Below, in pieces: positions 46,047 through 54,404 of a stretch of 64,000 bases of DNA. Each line of letters opens with the position of its first letter. The first letter of the stretch is position 1. Source of the stretch: an uncultured Alistipes sp. (GTDB lineage: Bacteria; Bacteroidota; Bacteroidia; Bacteroidales; Rikenellaceae). Made by a program: the position numbers and the translations under genes. The notes under the pieces are model-generated. The model had not been told where the DNA came from. It did not search any database and saw only the letters and a list, made by a program, of their open reading frames with translations. Where the stretch lies: NCBI GenBank assembly GCA_949286165.1, contig CASDZK010000058.1, positions 62,001 to 126,000 on the forward strand, in the 5' to 3' direction.

Positions 46047-47372
46047 TTACCGGAACATGGCATTGAGCGCTTCGAGCGCCCGTTTTTTATCATCGCGAGG
46101 CAAAACGAACGACAAATCGCCGTTATCCCCGTATGCGATCATCCGCACCGGAATACCTTTCAAAGCGCCGACAATCCGGGATTCGACCCCGGCACGACGG
46201 TTCTTCAACTCCCCCACGACACACACGATTACCTGATCTTCCTCCACCGTCACATCGGCAAACCGTTCCAAAGCGGCGACAATCTCCGGCAAACGCTCTC
46301 GATTATCGATCGAGAGCGACAATGCCACATCGGAGGAAACCGCCAGATCGATCGGCGTACGCAAACGGGCGAAAACCTGAAACACCCGATTCAGAAACCG
46401 ATAAGGCGGAATCTTGTGTACGGAATGCACCTTCACATAAATCGCTCCGTCCTTAGCCGCTACCGCTTTGATGCGTTCCGGTTCGGCCGTACCGGAAATC
46501 AACGTGCCGGGAGCCTCCGGATCCATCGTATTCAGCAATCGTACCGGTATATTCTTCAACTTGGCAGGCAGAATGCAGGTCGGGTGCAGAATCTTCGCCC
46601 CGAAATGGGCCAATTTGGAAGCCTCTTCAAAAGTCAGCCGACGTACGGGAGTCGTCGAAGAAACCACCCGGGGATCGTTGTTGTGAAGCCCGTCGATATC
46701 GGTCCATATCTGAATCTCGGAAACGTCCAGCGCCGCGCCGATCAGCGAAGCGCTGTAATCGCTGCCGCCGCGACGCAAATTATCGACCTCTCCGGCTGCA
46801 TTGCGACAGATATACCCCTGCGTAATGAAAAGCCGCACATGGGGATAAAGTCCGACCGCCCTGCGCAGATTCTTCCGGATGAACCGCACATCCGGCTCCC
46901 CGTTCTTATCCGTCCGCATAAAATCGAGAGCCGACAATAACGCGGAATTTACCCCCGTCTCGGCCAGATACAAATGCATCAGGCGAGTCGAAATCAATTC
47001 CCCCTGAGCCAACACGATTTTTTCCTGAACCGGCGAAAACGGTTTCCGCGCAATCTTCCGTAACAGCGAAAAAGCGTCCCGGATATATTTTTTCGCCTTA
47101 CCAACGCTTCCATCGGAGTAATACAACCGGTCAGCCACCTGAAAATAAGCACCCTCCAAGCGGTCTATTACATCGATGGCTCCGGATACATCCCCTTCGT
47201 TCAATTTTCCGGCAATGCCGACCAAAGCATCCGTCGTTCCCGACATGGCGGAAAGGACAACCAGTTTGGATTCTTCACTGCAAATTAACCGGGCAACCTG
47301 CTTGATTCTTTCAGCGGAACCTACCGATGTTCCGCCAAACTTCAATACTTTCATTCCGTTCTTTACATTCAT
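46047..47372 (-). CDS. lysC: Aspartate kinase
   Basis: 441 residues, monofunctional. KFGGTSVGSAERIKQV, AQGELISTRLMH, LRRGGSDYSASLIGAAL and WTDIDGLHNNDPR form the kinase domain (1-290). Two ACT domains follow (from about 305), expected to bind lysine or threonine for feedback control. First step of Asp-family amino acid synthesis. The start is 47372; the ATG at 47354 (MKVLKFGGTSVG) is a credible alternative. A direct repeat overlaps the leader (see findings). Single-gene transcript. Confidence 0.94.
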   Translation of the reverse strand: MNVKNGMKVLKFGGTSVGSAERIKQVARLICSEESKLVVLSAMSGTTDALVGIAGKLNEGDVSGAIDVIDRLEGAYFQVADRLYYSDGSVGKAKKYIRDAFSLLRKIARKPFSPVQEKIVLAQGELISTRLMHLYLAETGVNSALLSALDFMRTDKNGEPDVRFIRKNLRRAVGLYPHVRLFITQGYICRNAAGEVDNLRRGGSDYSASLIGAALDVSEIQIWTDIDGLHNNDPRVVSSTTPVRRLTFEEASKLAHFGAKILHPTCILPAKLKNIPVRLLNTMDPEAPGTLISGTAEPERIKAVAAKDGAIYVKVHSVHKIPPYRFLNRVFQVFARLRTPIDLAVSSDVALSLSIDNRERLPEIVAALERFADVTVEEDQVIVCVVGELKNRRAGVESRIVGALKGIPVRMIAYGDNGDLSFVLPRDDKKRALEALNAMFR

Positions 47373-47430
47373 TACCTCCGGCGGGAGAAAAAAATCCGAC
47401 CTCCGGCGGGTACTCCTGACAATTGTTCCG

Positions 47431-47438
47431 CAAAAATA
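47431..47438 (-). promoter_or_regulatory. lysC -7 promoter box (TATTTTTG)
   Basis: Exact TAnnTTTG match on the minus strand, 58 bases before the lysC start, leaving a leader of about 50 bases. Confidence 0.6.
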
Positions 47439-47724
47439 ATATAGAGATTACCTTTCCCGCAAAACACCCCTTCGGAACCCGGATTTCCGCACCGGACAAA
47501 CAAGGGATATGCCATGCGAACGACATTTCACTATTCATTAATAAACAGCCACTTACAAAAGCACTGTTTTATTTCAGGATGATCAAAATGAAAATGGAGC
47601 CTGTTATTTTGAAACGCCTGGATTTCTTCCAACCGTTCCGTCAAACCGGGCGCAACAACAAAGCGGATCTTCGAAAAACAACAACGCAACCGGCACATAC
47701 CCTCCCTCAAGGCCCTATGCACCT
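47439..47724. other. Gene-free stretch between lysC promoter and mscS-like gene
   Basis: No convincing gene, RNA or hairpin seen. Small open frames here continue into the antisense of the channel gene and are not conserved in appearance. Confidence 0.5.
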
Positions 47725-48915
47725 TCACGACAACGACCGCACGTCCCGTCCCGAAGGACGCTGAAAAACACGCAACCCGAATTCCGGCAGCACGGCAAGC
47801 AGATGGTCGAAAATATCGTCCTGCAACGCTTCGTAAGCCGTCCATTCCGTATTTTCGGAAAAACAATAGATTTCCACGGGAATGCCTTCGGGCGTCGGCT
47901 GCAACATGCGGACCATCTGCAACAGTCCGGGATGAACGCCGGGACGGTTCTTCAGATAATGTCTCACGTAACGGCGGAACAGCTGCAAATTGACCACCGG
48001 ACGTTCCGCCTCCGTCTCGCCTCCCGGCCACCCCTTCTCCTGAAACCGGGCCAACTCTTCCGGCGAACAGAAACGGACCGTATCCGCATCGACAAGAATC
48101 GAACGTTTGATCCGCCGGCCGCCGCATTCGCGCATGCCCCGCCAGTTCTGGAAAGAGTCGCTGACCAGAGCGTAAGGCGGAATCGTCGTAATCGTCTTGT
48201 CGAAATTCTGCACCTTGACCGTCGTCAGCGTCACCTCCGTCACATACCCGTCGGCGCCGTACTTGCTCATCGTGATCCAGTCGCCGGGACGCAGCATATC
48301 GTTGGCCGAAAGTTGCACTCCGGCGACCAGTCCCAAAATCGAATCCTTGAATATCAACATGACAACAGCCGCGGAAGCGCCCAACCCGGCCAGAATCTTC
48401 ATCGTATTGTTCTCCCCGATAAGCACGCTCACAATCAAAATTCCCCCGATGCAAACCGCCAGCAAGGTAATCATCTGATACACCCCTTTCAGGGGTTTGT
48501 ACCGCAAGGTCTCATGCTCGTTCGAAATATCGTGGAGCGCATTCAGAAAAACATGGACGAGCCATACGGATACGACGATCAGATATACCTTGCATCCCTT
48601 CTGCAGGACTTCCAGCAACCGGGGCATGTCCCCGAACGCCAGCGGCAACATCACGTACCAGATCACGGGCGGAATCAGGCGGCCGATGCCGTGCATGACC
48701 TTATCCTTGAACAAATGGTCGTCCCACGTTACCTTCGTCTGGCTGCTGAAACGTTGCAAGGCAGGCACGAGCAAATAACGGAAAATTCTTACCACAATCC
48801 ACGACACGAGCAAAATCGCGGCCATGACGACAATCCGGGCGCCTTGTTCCGCATACGCTTCGCCTACGCCCGCCTCTCGCAGCATACGGATTATTTCGAC
48901 GTTCAAGTTTTCCAT
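47725..48915 (-). CDS. MscS-family mechanosensitive channel (YbdG-like)
   Basis: 396 residues. About five N-terminal membrane segments, then the pore helix and beta domain: ILAGLGASAAVVMLIFKDSILGLVAGVQLSANDMLRPGDWI, YGADGYVTEVTLTTVKVQNFDKTITTIPPYALVSDSFQNW. The length, extra helices and C-terminal cytoplasmic domain fit the YbdG/MscM subgroup. It releases solutes during osmotic downshift. Single gene on the minus strand. Confidence 0.88.
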   Translation of the reverse strand: MENLNVEIIRMLREAGVGEAYAEQGARIVVMAAILLVSWIVVRIFRYLLVPALQRFSSQTKVTWDDHLFKDKVMHGIGRLIPPVIWYVMLPLAFGDMPRLLEVLQKGCKVYLIVVSVWLVHVFLNALHDISNEHETLRYKPLKGVYQMITLLAVCIGGILIVSVLIGENNTMKILAGLGASAAVVMLIFKDSILGLVAGVQLSANDMLRPGDWITMSKYGADGYVTEVTLTTVKVQNFDKTITTIPPYALVSDSFQNWRGMRECGGRRIKRSILVDADTVRFCSPEELARFQEKGWPGGETEAERPVVNLQLFRRYVRHYLKNRPGVHPGLLQMVRMLQPTPEGIPVEIYCFSENTEWTAYEALQDDIFDHLLAVLPEFGLRVFQRPSGRDVRSLS

Positions 48916-49060
48916 TTCATGCGATTATGATATTTTTCCCTACCGGCCGATATGTGGCAGCCGCACCGCATGCGGGGACCGGGTTTTGCGGAACCCGTCC
49001 GAAAGACTGCCCCCTGCATTCGCAAATATCCGCCCCGTCCGATACCGGACGGACAAACGG

Positions 49061-49489
49061 CTACAACTTGCCCAAATCGTTTTCCGTCAGGCATCTCAAC
49101 TCCTGCCGGCGAACGACCTCGCGCGTACTTTCGGGATTATTCGTACGCAAAACCAGCACCAAATTCCCGCTGTCCGCAAAACTGTACATATATTCTATGC
49201 TCAATCCCGCCCGGGTAAACAACGCGACCGTATCCCGGAAAGTCCGGGCATAAGTGCGTTCGAGAACGATAGCGAACACGTCGGTAAGGTATGCGCTGAC
49301 CTCATTGTTTTTCAATACCGTGTACGCCCGTTGCGGTTCGCTGACGAGCAGGCGCATGATTCCGAACTCCGTCGTATCGGCGACCGTAGCCGCAATCACG
49401 TGTATCTCGGCTTCGGCCAGCAAATCCAACACCTTGTTCAGCGTACCGTACTTGTTTTCAAGAAATACCGAAATCTGGTTGATTGTCAT
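49061..49489 (-). CDS. Tandem ACT-domain amino acid-binding protein
   Basis: 142 residues made of two ACT domains (about 1-70 and 71-142): SVFLENKYGTLNKVLDLLAEAEIHVIA and FAIVLERTYARTFRDTVALFTRAGLSIEYMY. No catalytic domain. It lies 14 bases after the phenylacetate-CoA ligase gene, a pairing common in anaerobes that metabolise aryl acids from aromatic amino acids. I infer that it senses an aromatic amino acid or tunes the ligase. Confidence 0.85.
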   Translation of the reverse strand: MTINQISVFLENKYGTLNKVLDLLAEAEIHVIAATVADTTEFGIMRLLVSEPQRAYTVLKNNEVSAYLTDVFAIVLERTYARTFRDTVALFTRAGLSIEYMYSFADSGNLVLVLRTNNPESTREVVRRQELRCLTENDLGKL

Positions 49490-49503
49490 GGCTGCATATA
49501 TTT

Positions 49504-50805
49504 TTAAATGAGTTTTCGCAAGTCCTTTACCCGGACGGCCTTCCCCTCCTGCTTGGGCAACGAGCCTTTGGCCACGAGTTTCAGCCGGGGGGTAAACAAC
49601 AGTTCGTCCTTGAGTTCCCGCGTGATGTCGCGCGAGAGCCGTTGCAAAACGGCGTAATCGTCGGTAAACAGGTCGTTCAGTTCCACTTCGATCAGAATTT
49701 CGTCATTGCTGTTTACCGTTTCGAGCGTAATCAGGTAATTATTTCCCAACTCCTTGAAATGCATCAGAATCTTTTCGATCTGCATCGGGAAGAAATTTAC
49801 CCCCTTCAGAATGATCATGTCATCGCTGCGTCCCCGGAAACGCGCTACCCGCCTGTGCGTGCGGCCGCAGGGGCAGTCGCCGGGCATGAAACAGGTCAAG
49901 TCGCGCGTCCGGTAACGGATCAAAGGCATGGCTTCCCGGTTGATCGTGGTAAGAACGAGTTCCCCCACCTGACCGTCCGGGACCGGTTCCAAGGTAACCG
50001 GATCGACGATTTCCGGAATCACGTAATCTTCCCAGATATGCAGCCCGTTCTGCTCCTTGCACTCAAACGCCACGCCCGGCCCGTTCATTTCCGACATCCC
50101 GAAACAGTTGTACGCCTTGACGCCCAGCATCTTCTCGATCCTCCGGCGTTGTTCTTCTGAATGGGGTTCCGCTCCGATACAAATGGTATGCAGGGCGGTA
50201 TCCTTAACCGGGTCGATGCCCTCTTCGTACATTACCTCGGCCAACCGGGCGGCATAGCTGGGAATGATATGCAGGCAGGTCGTTCCGAAATCCCGGATGA
50301 ACTTGATCTGCCGCTTGCTGTTGCCCGCCGCGGCCGGAACGGTCAGCGCCCCCAGCTTCTCGGCGCCGTACTGGAATCCGAGTCCTCCTGTAAACATGCC
50401 GTAACCGGAGGTGTTCTGGAACACGTCGGTACTGCGCAACCCTACCATATACATACAACGCGCCACCTGGTTCGCCCACTCGTCGAGGTCCCGTTGCGAA
50501 TGCACCACTACCGTGGGATTACCGGTCGTTCCGCTGGAAGAGTGGAGTCTCACGCACCGCTCCAGCGGAATCGCCACCATGCCGAAAGGATAATTCGCCC
50601 GCAGATCGTCTTTCGTCGTAAACGGGAGTTTGTTCAGGTCGCCGAGCGACCGGACGGTATCCGGCGTTATCCCCCTTTCGGCAAACAGTTTTCCGTAATA
50701 GGGCGATTTCGACGCCCGTTCAATCGTCTTGCGCAAACGTTCCAACTGCAGTTTTTCCAGTTCCGGACGCTGCATCGTTTCCATATCTTTCTGCCAATAT
50801 TCCAC
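49504..50805 (-). CDS. paaK: Phenylacetate--CoA ligase
   Basis: 433 residues, adenylate-forming enzyme. LHSSSGTTGNPTVVVHSQRDLDEWA (ATP loop), NTSGYGMFTGGLGFQYGAEKLGA, NCFGMSEMNGPG, and the C-terminal GRSDDMIILKGVNFFPMQIE. Activates phenylacetate or indoleacetate with ATP and CoA. The start codon is GTG at 50805 (VEYWQKDME), preceded by AGAGGAGA. Cotranscribed with the ACT protein. In gut Bacteroidota it usually serves reversible aryl-acid metabolism, here inferred. Confidence 0.92.
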   Translation of the reverse strand: MEYWQKDMETMQRPELEKLQLERLRKTIERASKSPYYGKLFAERGITPDTVRSLGDLNKLPFTTKDDLRANYPFGMVAIPLERCVRLHSSSGTTGNPTVVVHSQRDLDEWANQVARCMYMVGLRSTDVFQNTSGYGMFTGGLGFQYGAEKLGALTVPAAAGNSKRQIKFIRDFGTTCLHIIPSYAARLAEVMYEEGIDPVKDTALHTICIGAEPHSEEQRRRIEKMLGVKAYNCFGMSEMNGPGVAFECKEQNGLHIWEDYVIPEIVDPVTLEPVPDGQVGELVLTTINREAMPLIRYRTRDLTCFMPGDCPCGRTHRRVARFRGRSDDMIILKGVNFFPMQIEKILMHFKELGNNYLITLETVNSNDEILIEVELNDLFTDDYAVLQRLSRDITRELKDELLFTPRLKLVAKGSLPKQEGKAVRVKDLRKLI

Positions 50806-50839
50806 AGGATTCTCCTCTTTATTTTTCGATTCAGGTATT

Positions 50840-50847
50840 CAAAAATA
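50840..50847 (-). promoter_or_regulatory. paaK -7 promoter box (TATTTTTG)
   Basis: Exact TAnnTTTG on the minus strand, 34 bases before the GTG start. The rest of the 314 bp gap (50806-51119) to the divergent peptidase gene shows nothing else I can support. Confidence 0.6.
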
Positions 50848-51119
50848 GATATAATAAATCGAATTCTGAAATCCCGCCCACGCCGAAAAGGCATTTTTCC
50901 GTCACAGGCAACCGCGCCGCCCTATCTTCTCCCCGCTGCGTGGAGCCGTCCTGCTCCCCGCCATCCGAAACCGGCGCACTCCCCCGCGAATAACAAGCCG
51001 ATCGTTTGCAAATATCGTTCGTTTTTACGAATATTGCATTCGGGGCGGATTCGAAACTCCGAATCGCGAGCCTCCGTTATCCTTTTCCTTTTCACGTGTC
51101 ATTTAAATATCCGTTTTTC

Positions 51120-51920
51120 ATGAACACACTCCATCGGCAGGCGACGCCCCGGCTTCGCCGCATAAAAATTCTGACTGCCGCCGCTCTGTCCGTCTTCATT
51201 CTTGCCGGAAACAGTCGGGGGCAAAGCAAAGACCTCCGGCCGTTATTCGAGAAATACGGTCTGTCGGTAAAAAACCAGGGGAACCGGGGCACCTGTTCCG
51301 TTTTCGCCGTCACGGGACTGATCGAGTTCGAACGGGCGAACGCGCTGGGAGACAGCACGCCGCTTTCCGTAGAATACCTCAACTGGGCCGCCAACCAAGT
51401 AGAAGGAGTGGCCGCCGACGGCTCCTTTTTCAACTATGCCATAGACGGCATGGCGAAATACGGCATATGCGCGGACGATTACATGCCGTACGCTTCCCGT
51501 TTCTCGGAAAAAGCCGAACCTTCCGAAGCCGCCAAACAAGATGCGGCTTCCCGGAAAACCGGCGAACAAATCTGGATCAAACGCTGGGACCCCCATACCG
51601 GCGTTACCCCTGAACAACTGGCGGAAATCCGGAAAGAATTGGACGCCGGCCATCCCGTAGCGATAGGCTTCCAATGGCCCAAACACGCCGACGGATGTTC
51701 GGAACACGGGGAACTGGCCGTTGTAGAACGGGACGAAGTGTTCGACGGCCACAGCGTCCTGATCGTAGGTTACCGGACGGACGCGACGAAACCCGGCGGA
51801 GGATGCCTTATCTTCAAAAATTCGCACGGGGAGTCTTTCGGCGACCAGGGATACGGCTACATCCCGTACGCCTACGCCCTGCACTACGCCAACGACGCGA
51901 TGGCGCTCCACCTGAAATAG
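51120..51920 (+). CDS. Secreted papain-like (C1A family) cysteine peptidase
   Basis: 266 residues. The start at 51120 gives a signal peptide (basic start, hydrophobic AAALSVFILAG, cleavage near SRGQ). No propeptide inhibitor domain is evident: the mature part begins almost at once with VKNQGNRGTCSVFAVTGLIEFE, holding the catalytic Cys. The His is in FDGHSVLIVGYR and the Asn in IFKNSHGESFGDQGYGYIPY. Exported, probably periplasmic or secreted. Single gene. Confidence 0.87.
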   Translation: MNTLHRQATPRLRRIKILTAAALSVFILAGNSRGQSKDLRPLFEKYGLSVKNQGNRGTCSVFAVTGLIEFERANALGDSTPLSVEYLNWAANQVEGVAADGSFFNYAIDGMAKYGICADDYMPYASRFSEKAEPSEAAKQDAASRKTGEQIWIKRWDPHTGVTPEQLAEIRKELDAGHPVAIGFQWPKHADGCSEHGELAVVERDEVFDGHSVLIVGYRTDATKPGGGCLIFKNSHGESFGDQGYGYIPYAYALHYANDAMALHLK

Positions 51921-52041
51921 GCGGATGCCGGCAGGAACGAAAACAGGCCCGACCGGTCCGCCACGCCCTCGGAAACCTTAAGCCGTTTTCGGCGGAACGC
52001 ACCGTTTTTTTAGACTGTGCAGACCCCGATATACAACAAAG

Positions 52042-52076
52042 CAGGAAGGGTTGCAAGTTCCTTGCAACCCTTCCTG
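52042..52076 (-). terminator. Hairpin terminator of the CAU tRNA gene
   Basis: Perfect 16 bp stem (CAGGAAGGGTTGCAAG / CTTGCAACCCTTCCTG) with a three-base loop, eight bases beyond the 3' end of the minus-strand tRNA. Only a short T-rich stretch follows. Confidence 0.65.
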
Positions 52077-52083
52077 TTCCACG

Positions 52084-52157
<74 letters not shown>

Positions 52158-52300
52158 TTTATATTTCATGCCGCGAAAGGCGACAAGAGACATAATTTTC
52201 GAGTTTTCATCCGTCCGTCGCCGGTTCCGCTTCCGCCGGAAACGGCCTCTAAATGGGATTCCGCGACAAAACGACTTTTCATTTTTCGTAGGCAAAGATA

Positions 52301-52308
52301 TATCTTTG
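52301..52308 (+). promoter_or_regulatory. -7 promoter box (TATCTTTG) of HAD hydrolase gene
   Basis: Exact TAnnTTTG, 37 bases before the ATG at 52346. Confidence 0.6.
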
Positions 52309-52345
52309 TACATCAACTCGCAAATTTATCCTTAAAATTTTCAAA

Positions 52346-52984
52346 ATGAGACTGCTCATAGAAACGCCCCGCGAAATCAAAAACCTGATCTTCGATTTGG
52401 GGAACGTATTGATGGATATCGATATCCGCAGAACCTTAGAGGCTTTCCGGGCCTTGCACATCGACGGATTGCAGGAGGCGGACATCCACCCCCACCAGAA
52501 AGACTTTTTCCTGCAACTGGAATTGGGGACCATCACGCCCGACGAATTCATCGAAGCCATCCGCCGCGCCTATCCCGATGCCCGACAGGTCGAAGAAGCC
52601 CGCATCTGGGAAGCCTGGGACGCCCTGCTGCTCGACTTCGAACCCCGGCGTTTCGAACTGTTGAAACAGCTGGCGCCCGACTACCGCATCTTCCTGCTCA
52701 GCAACACCAACCTGCCCCACCGACGGACCTTCCTCGAAAAATTCAACCGGCAGACGGGAACCGATTTCGAATCCTATTTCGAAAAATGCTACTATTCCGA
52801 CGCTCTGAACATGCGCAAGCCCGACCCCGCCATCTACCGGTACGTGCTCGACGATGCAGGTATCCGCGCCGAAGAGACCCTCTTCATCGACGACAACGCC
52901 TGCAATCTTCCCGGCGCCGAATCGGTGGGCCTCAACACGTACCGCCTGACCCGCGACCGGCACGTCTGCGATCTTTTCGGCTAA
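52346..52984 (+). CDS. HAD-superfamily hydrolase
   Basis: 212 residues, HAD-IA type with an inserted helical cap. Motif I IFDLGNVLMDID (nucleophile Asp), motif II LLSNTNLPH, motif III Lys in NMRKPDPAIYRYV and motif IV LFIDDNACNLPGAES. Resembles YihX-type sugar phosphatases. Cytoplasmic. The substrate cannot be read. Single gene with its own promoter. Confidence 0.9.
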   Translation: MRLLIETPREIKNLIFDLGNVLMDIDIRRTLEAFRALHIDGLQEADIHPHQKDFFLQLELGTITPDEFIEAIRRAYPDARQVEEARIWEAWDALLLDFEPRRFELLKQLAPDYRIFLLSNTNLPHRRTFLEKFNRQTGTDFESYFEKCYYSDALNMRKPDPAIYRYVLDDAGIRAEETLFIDDNACNLPGAESVGLNTYRLTRDRHVCDLFG

Positions 52985-53249
52985 AAGGGGTTACCGTTTT
53001 CCCGAAATGCCACCAAACCATACACTCGAAAATATACGGGCAAATTCGAAGCCGTTTCCGGAGTCGTTTGAATTTTCATTAAATTTTCATTAAATTTTCA
53101 ACACGTTCCGAATCCCTTTTCGGTTCGCCCTTCCGTTTTTCTCCGTACAGCCCGCCATATTATTTCCGGATCTCCTCTTTCCGAAAACCACACCGGGCAA
53201 AATCGGACAAACCCTGAAAGTCCCCGGTCGAAATACGAAATTTATCTTT

Positions 53250-53257
53250 TATCTTTG
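53250..53257 (+). promoter_or_regulatory. -7 promoter box (TATCTTTG) immediately before dtd
   Basis: Exact TAnnTTTG ending five bases before the ATG at 53263, so the transcript would start at or about the start codon. The upstream gap 52985-53249 is A/T-rich in part, with a short tandem TTTTCATTAAA, and holds no gene. Confidence 0.6.
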
Positions 53258-53262
53258 CAATC

Positions 53263-53715
53263 ATGAGAATATTGATTCAACGGGTAAAACAGTGCAGCGT
53301 AACGATCGGAGGCGAATGCCGTTCCTCCATCGGCGCAGGCATGCTGATACTGGTCGGCATTACCCACGACGACACGGAAGAGGACATCGGCTGGCTGGCC
53401 GGGAAAGCGGCCCGGCTGCGCATCTTCGACGACGAAAACGGCGTCATGAATCGGTCCGTCGTCGAAACGGGCGGCGAAATCATGATCGTCAGCCAATTTA
53501 CGCTCCAGGCTTCCACCCGCAAGGGCAATCGCCCCTCCTACATCCGGGCCGCCGGACCCGACATCGCCGTTCCCCTTTACGAACGCTTCATCGCCGCCGT
53601 GGAAGCCGAAACCGGCCGGAAAGCGGCCACGGGGCGTTTCGGCGCCGACATGCAGGTAACCCTGACCAACGACGGTCCCGTAACCCTTTGGATAGACTCT
53701 AAAAACAGAGAATGA
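53263..53715 (+). CDS. dtd: D-aminoacyl-tRNA deacylase
   Basis: 150 residues. MRILIQRVKQCSVTIGGE, the active-site MIVSQFTLQASTRKGNRPSY and the cross-subunit Gly-Pro region VTLTNDGPVTLWID. Removes D-amino acids (and Gly) from mischarged tRNAs. Typical length, starting at MRILIQRV. First gene of a tight plus-strand run with the MazG-like, SUI1 and barrel-protein genes (gaps of 4, 12 and 4 bases). Confidence 0.95.
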   Translation: MRILIQRVKQCSVTIGGECRSSIGAGMLILVGITHDDTEEDIGWLAGKAARLRIFDDENGVMNRSVVETGGEIMIVSQFTLQASTRKGNRPSYIRAAGPDIAVPLYERFIAAVEAETGRKAATGRFGADMQVTLTNDGPVTLWIDSKNRE

Positions 53716-53719
53716 ACCT

Positions 53720-54046
53720 ATGAAACTGAACGATTTGCAGGAACTGGTGGACGCATGGATCGACAAACAGGGCGTGCGCTATTTCAACGAGCTGACCAAC
53801 ATGACCATTCTGACCGAAGAGGTGGGCGAATTGGCACGCGTTATGTCCCGCACTTACGGGGAACAATCGCCCAAAGCCGGGGAGAAACTGGATTTGGCCG
53901 ACGAGCTGGCCGACGTGTTGTGGGTGCTTACCTGCATCGCCAACCAAACCGGAATCAACCTCGAAGAGGCCGTCGCCGCCAATCTGGAGAAAAAAACCGA
54001 GCGGGACGCCCTGCGCCATTTGCAGAACGAAAAACTGAAACGCTAA
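53720..54046 (+). CDS. MazG-like nucleotide pyrophosphohydrolase
   Basis: 108 residues, one all-alpha NTP pyrophosphatase domain. The metal-binding ILTEEVGELARVMSR (ExxE) and DLADELADVLWVLTCIANQ (ExxD) are present. Hydrolyses NTPs or damaged nucleotides to the monophosphate. Probably cotranscribed with dtd, so both may serve as housekeeping quality control. Confidence 0.9.
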   Translation: MKLNDLQELVDAWIDKQGVRYFNELTNMTILTEEVGELARVMSRTYGEQSPKAGEKLDLADELADVLWVLTCIANQTGINLEEAVAANLEKKTERDALRHLQNEKLKR

Positions 54047-54058
54047 ACCGCTACCGCC

Positions 54059-54400
54059 ATGAGCAACAACGACTGGAAAAAACGGCTGAATATCGTCTAT
54101 TCCACCAATCCCGATTTTCAATACGAAGAGGAGACGGAAACGGCGGCGGAAACGTTGCCGCCCGCCCGGCAAAACCTGCGCATCGCCTTAGACCGGCGGA
54201 ACCGGGGAGGGAAACAGGTTACCCTCGTCTCGGACTTCAAAGGCAGCGAAGAGGCCATGAAAGCCTTGTGCAAGCAGCTGAAAGGCAAATGCGGCGTGGG
54301 CGGATCCGTCAAGGACGGGGAAATCATCATCCAGGGGGACTTCCGCCGGAAAATCGCCGAACTGCTCCGGGATATGGGGTACAAAGCCCGGATAATCTGA
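54059..54400 (+). CDS. SUI1/eIF1-like translation factor (YciH family)
   Basis: 113 residues. A variable N-terminal 40 residues precede the SUI1 domain: RIALDRRNRGGKQVTLVSDFKGSEEAMKALCKQLKGKCGVGGSVKDGEIIIQGDFRRKIAELLRDMGY. Bacterial members bind the 30S subunit and affect initiation fidelity or stress response. Cotranscribed with dtd and the pyrophosphohydrolase. Confidence 0.92.
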   Translation: MSNNDWKKRLNIVYSTNPDFQYEEETETAAETLPPARQNLRIALDRRNRGGKQVTLVSDFKGSEEAMKALCKQLKGKCGVGGSVKDGEIIIQGDFRRKIAELLRDMGYKARII

Positions 54401-54404
54401 CCGG

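Noticed and set aside
47423-47764. Plus-strand open frame of 113 codons between lysC and the channel gene
   Set aside because: Ends inside the antisense of the mscS-like gene, no family resemblance and no promoter or ribosome site.
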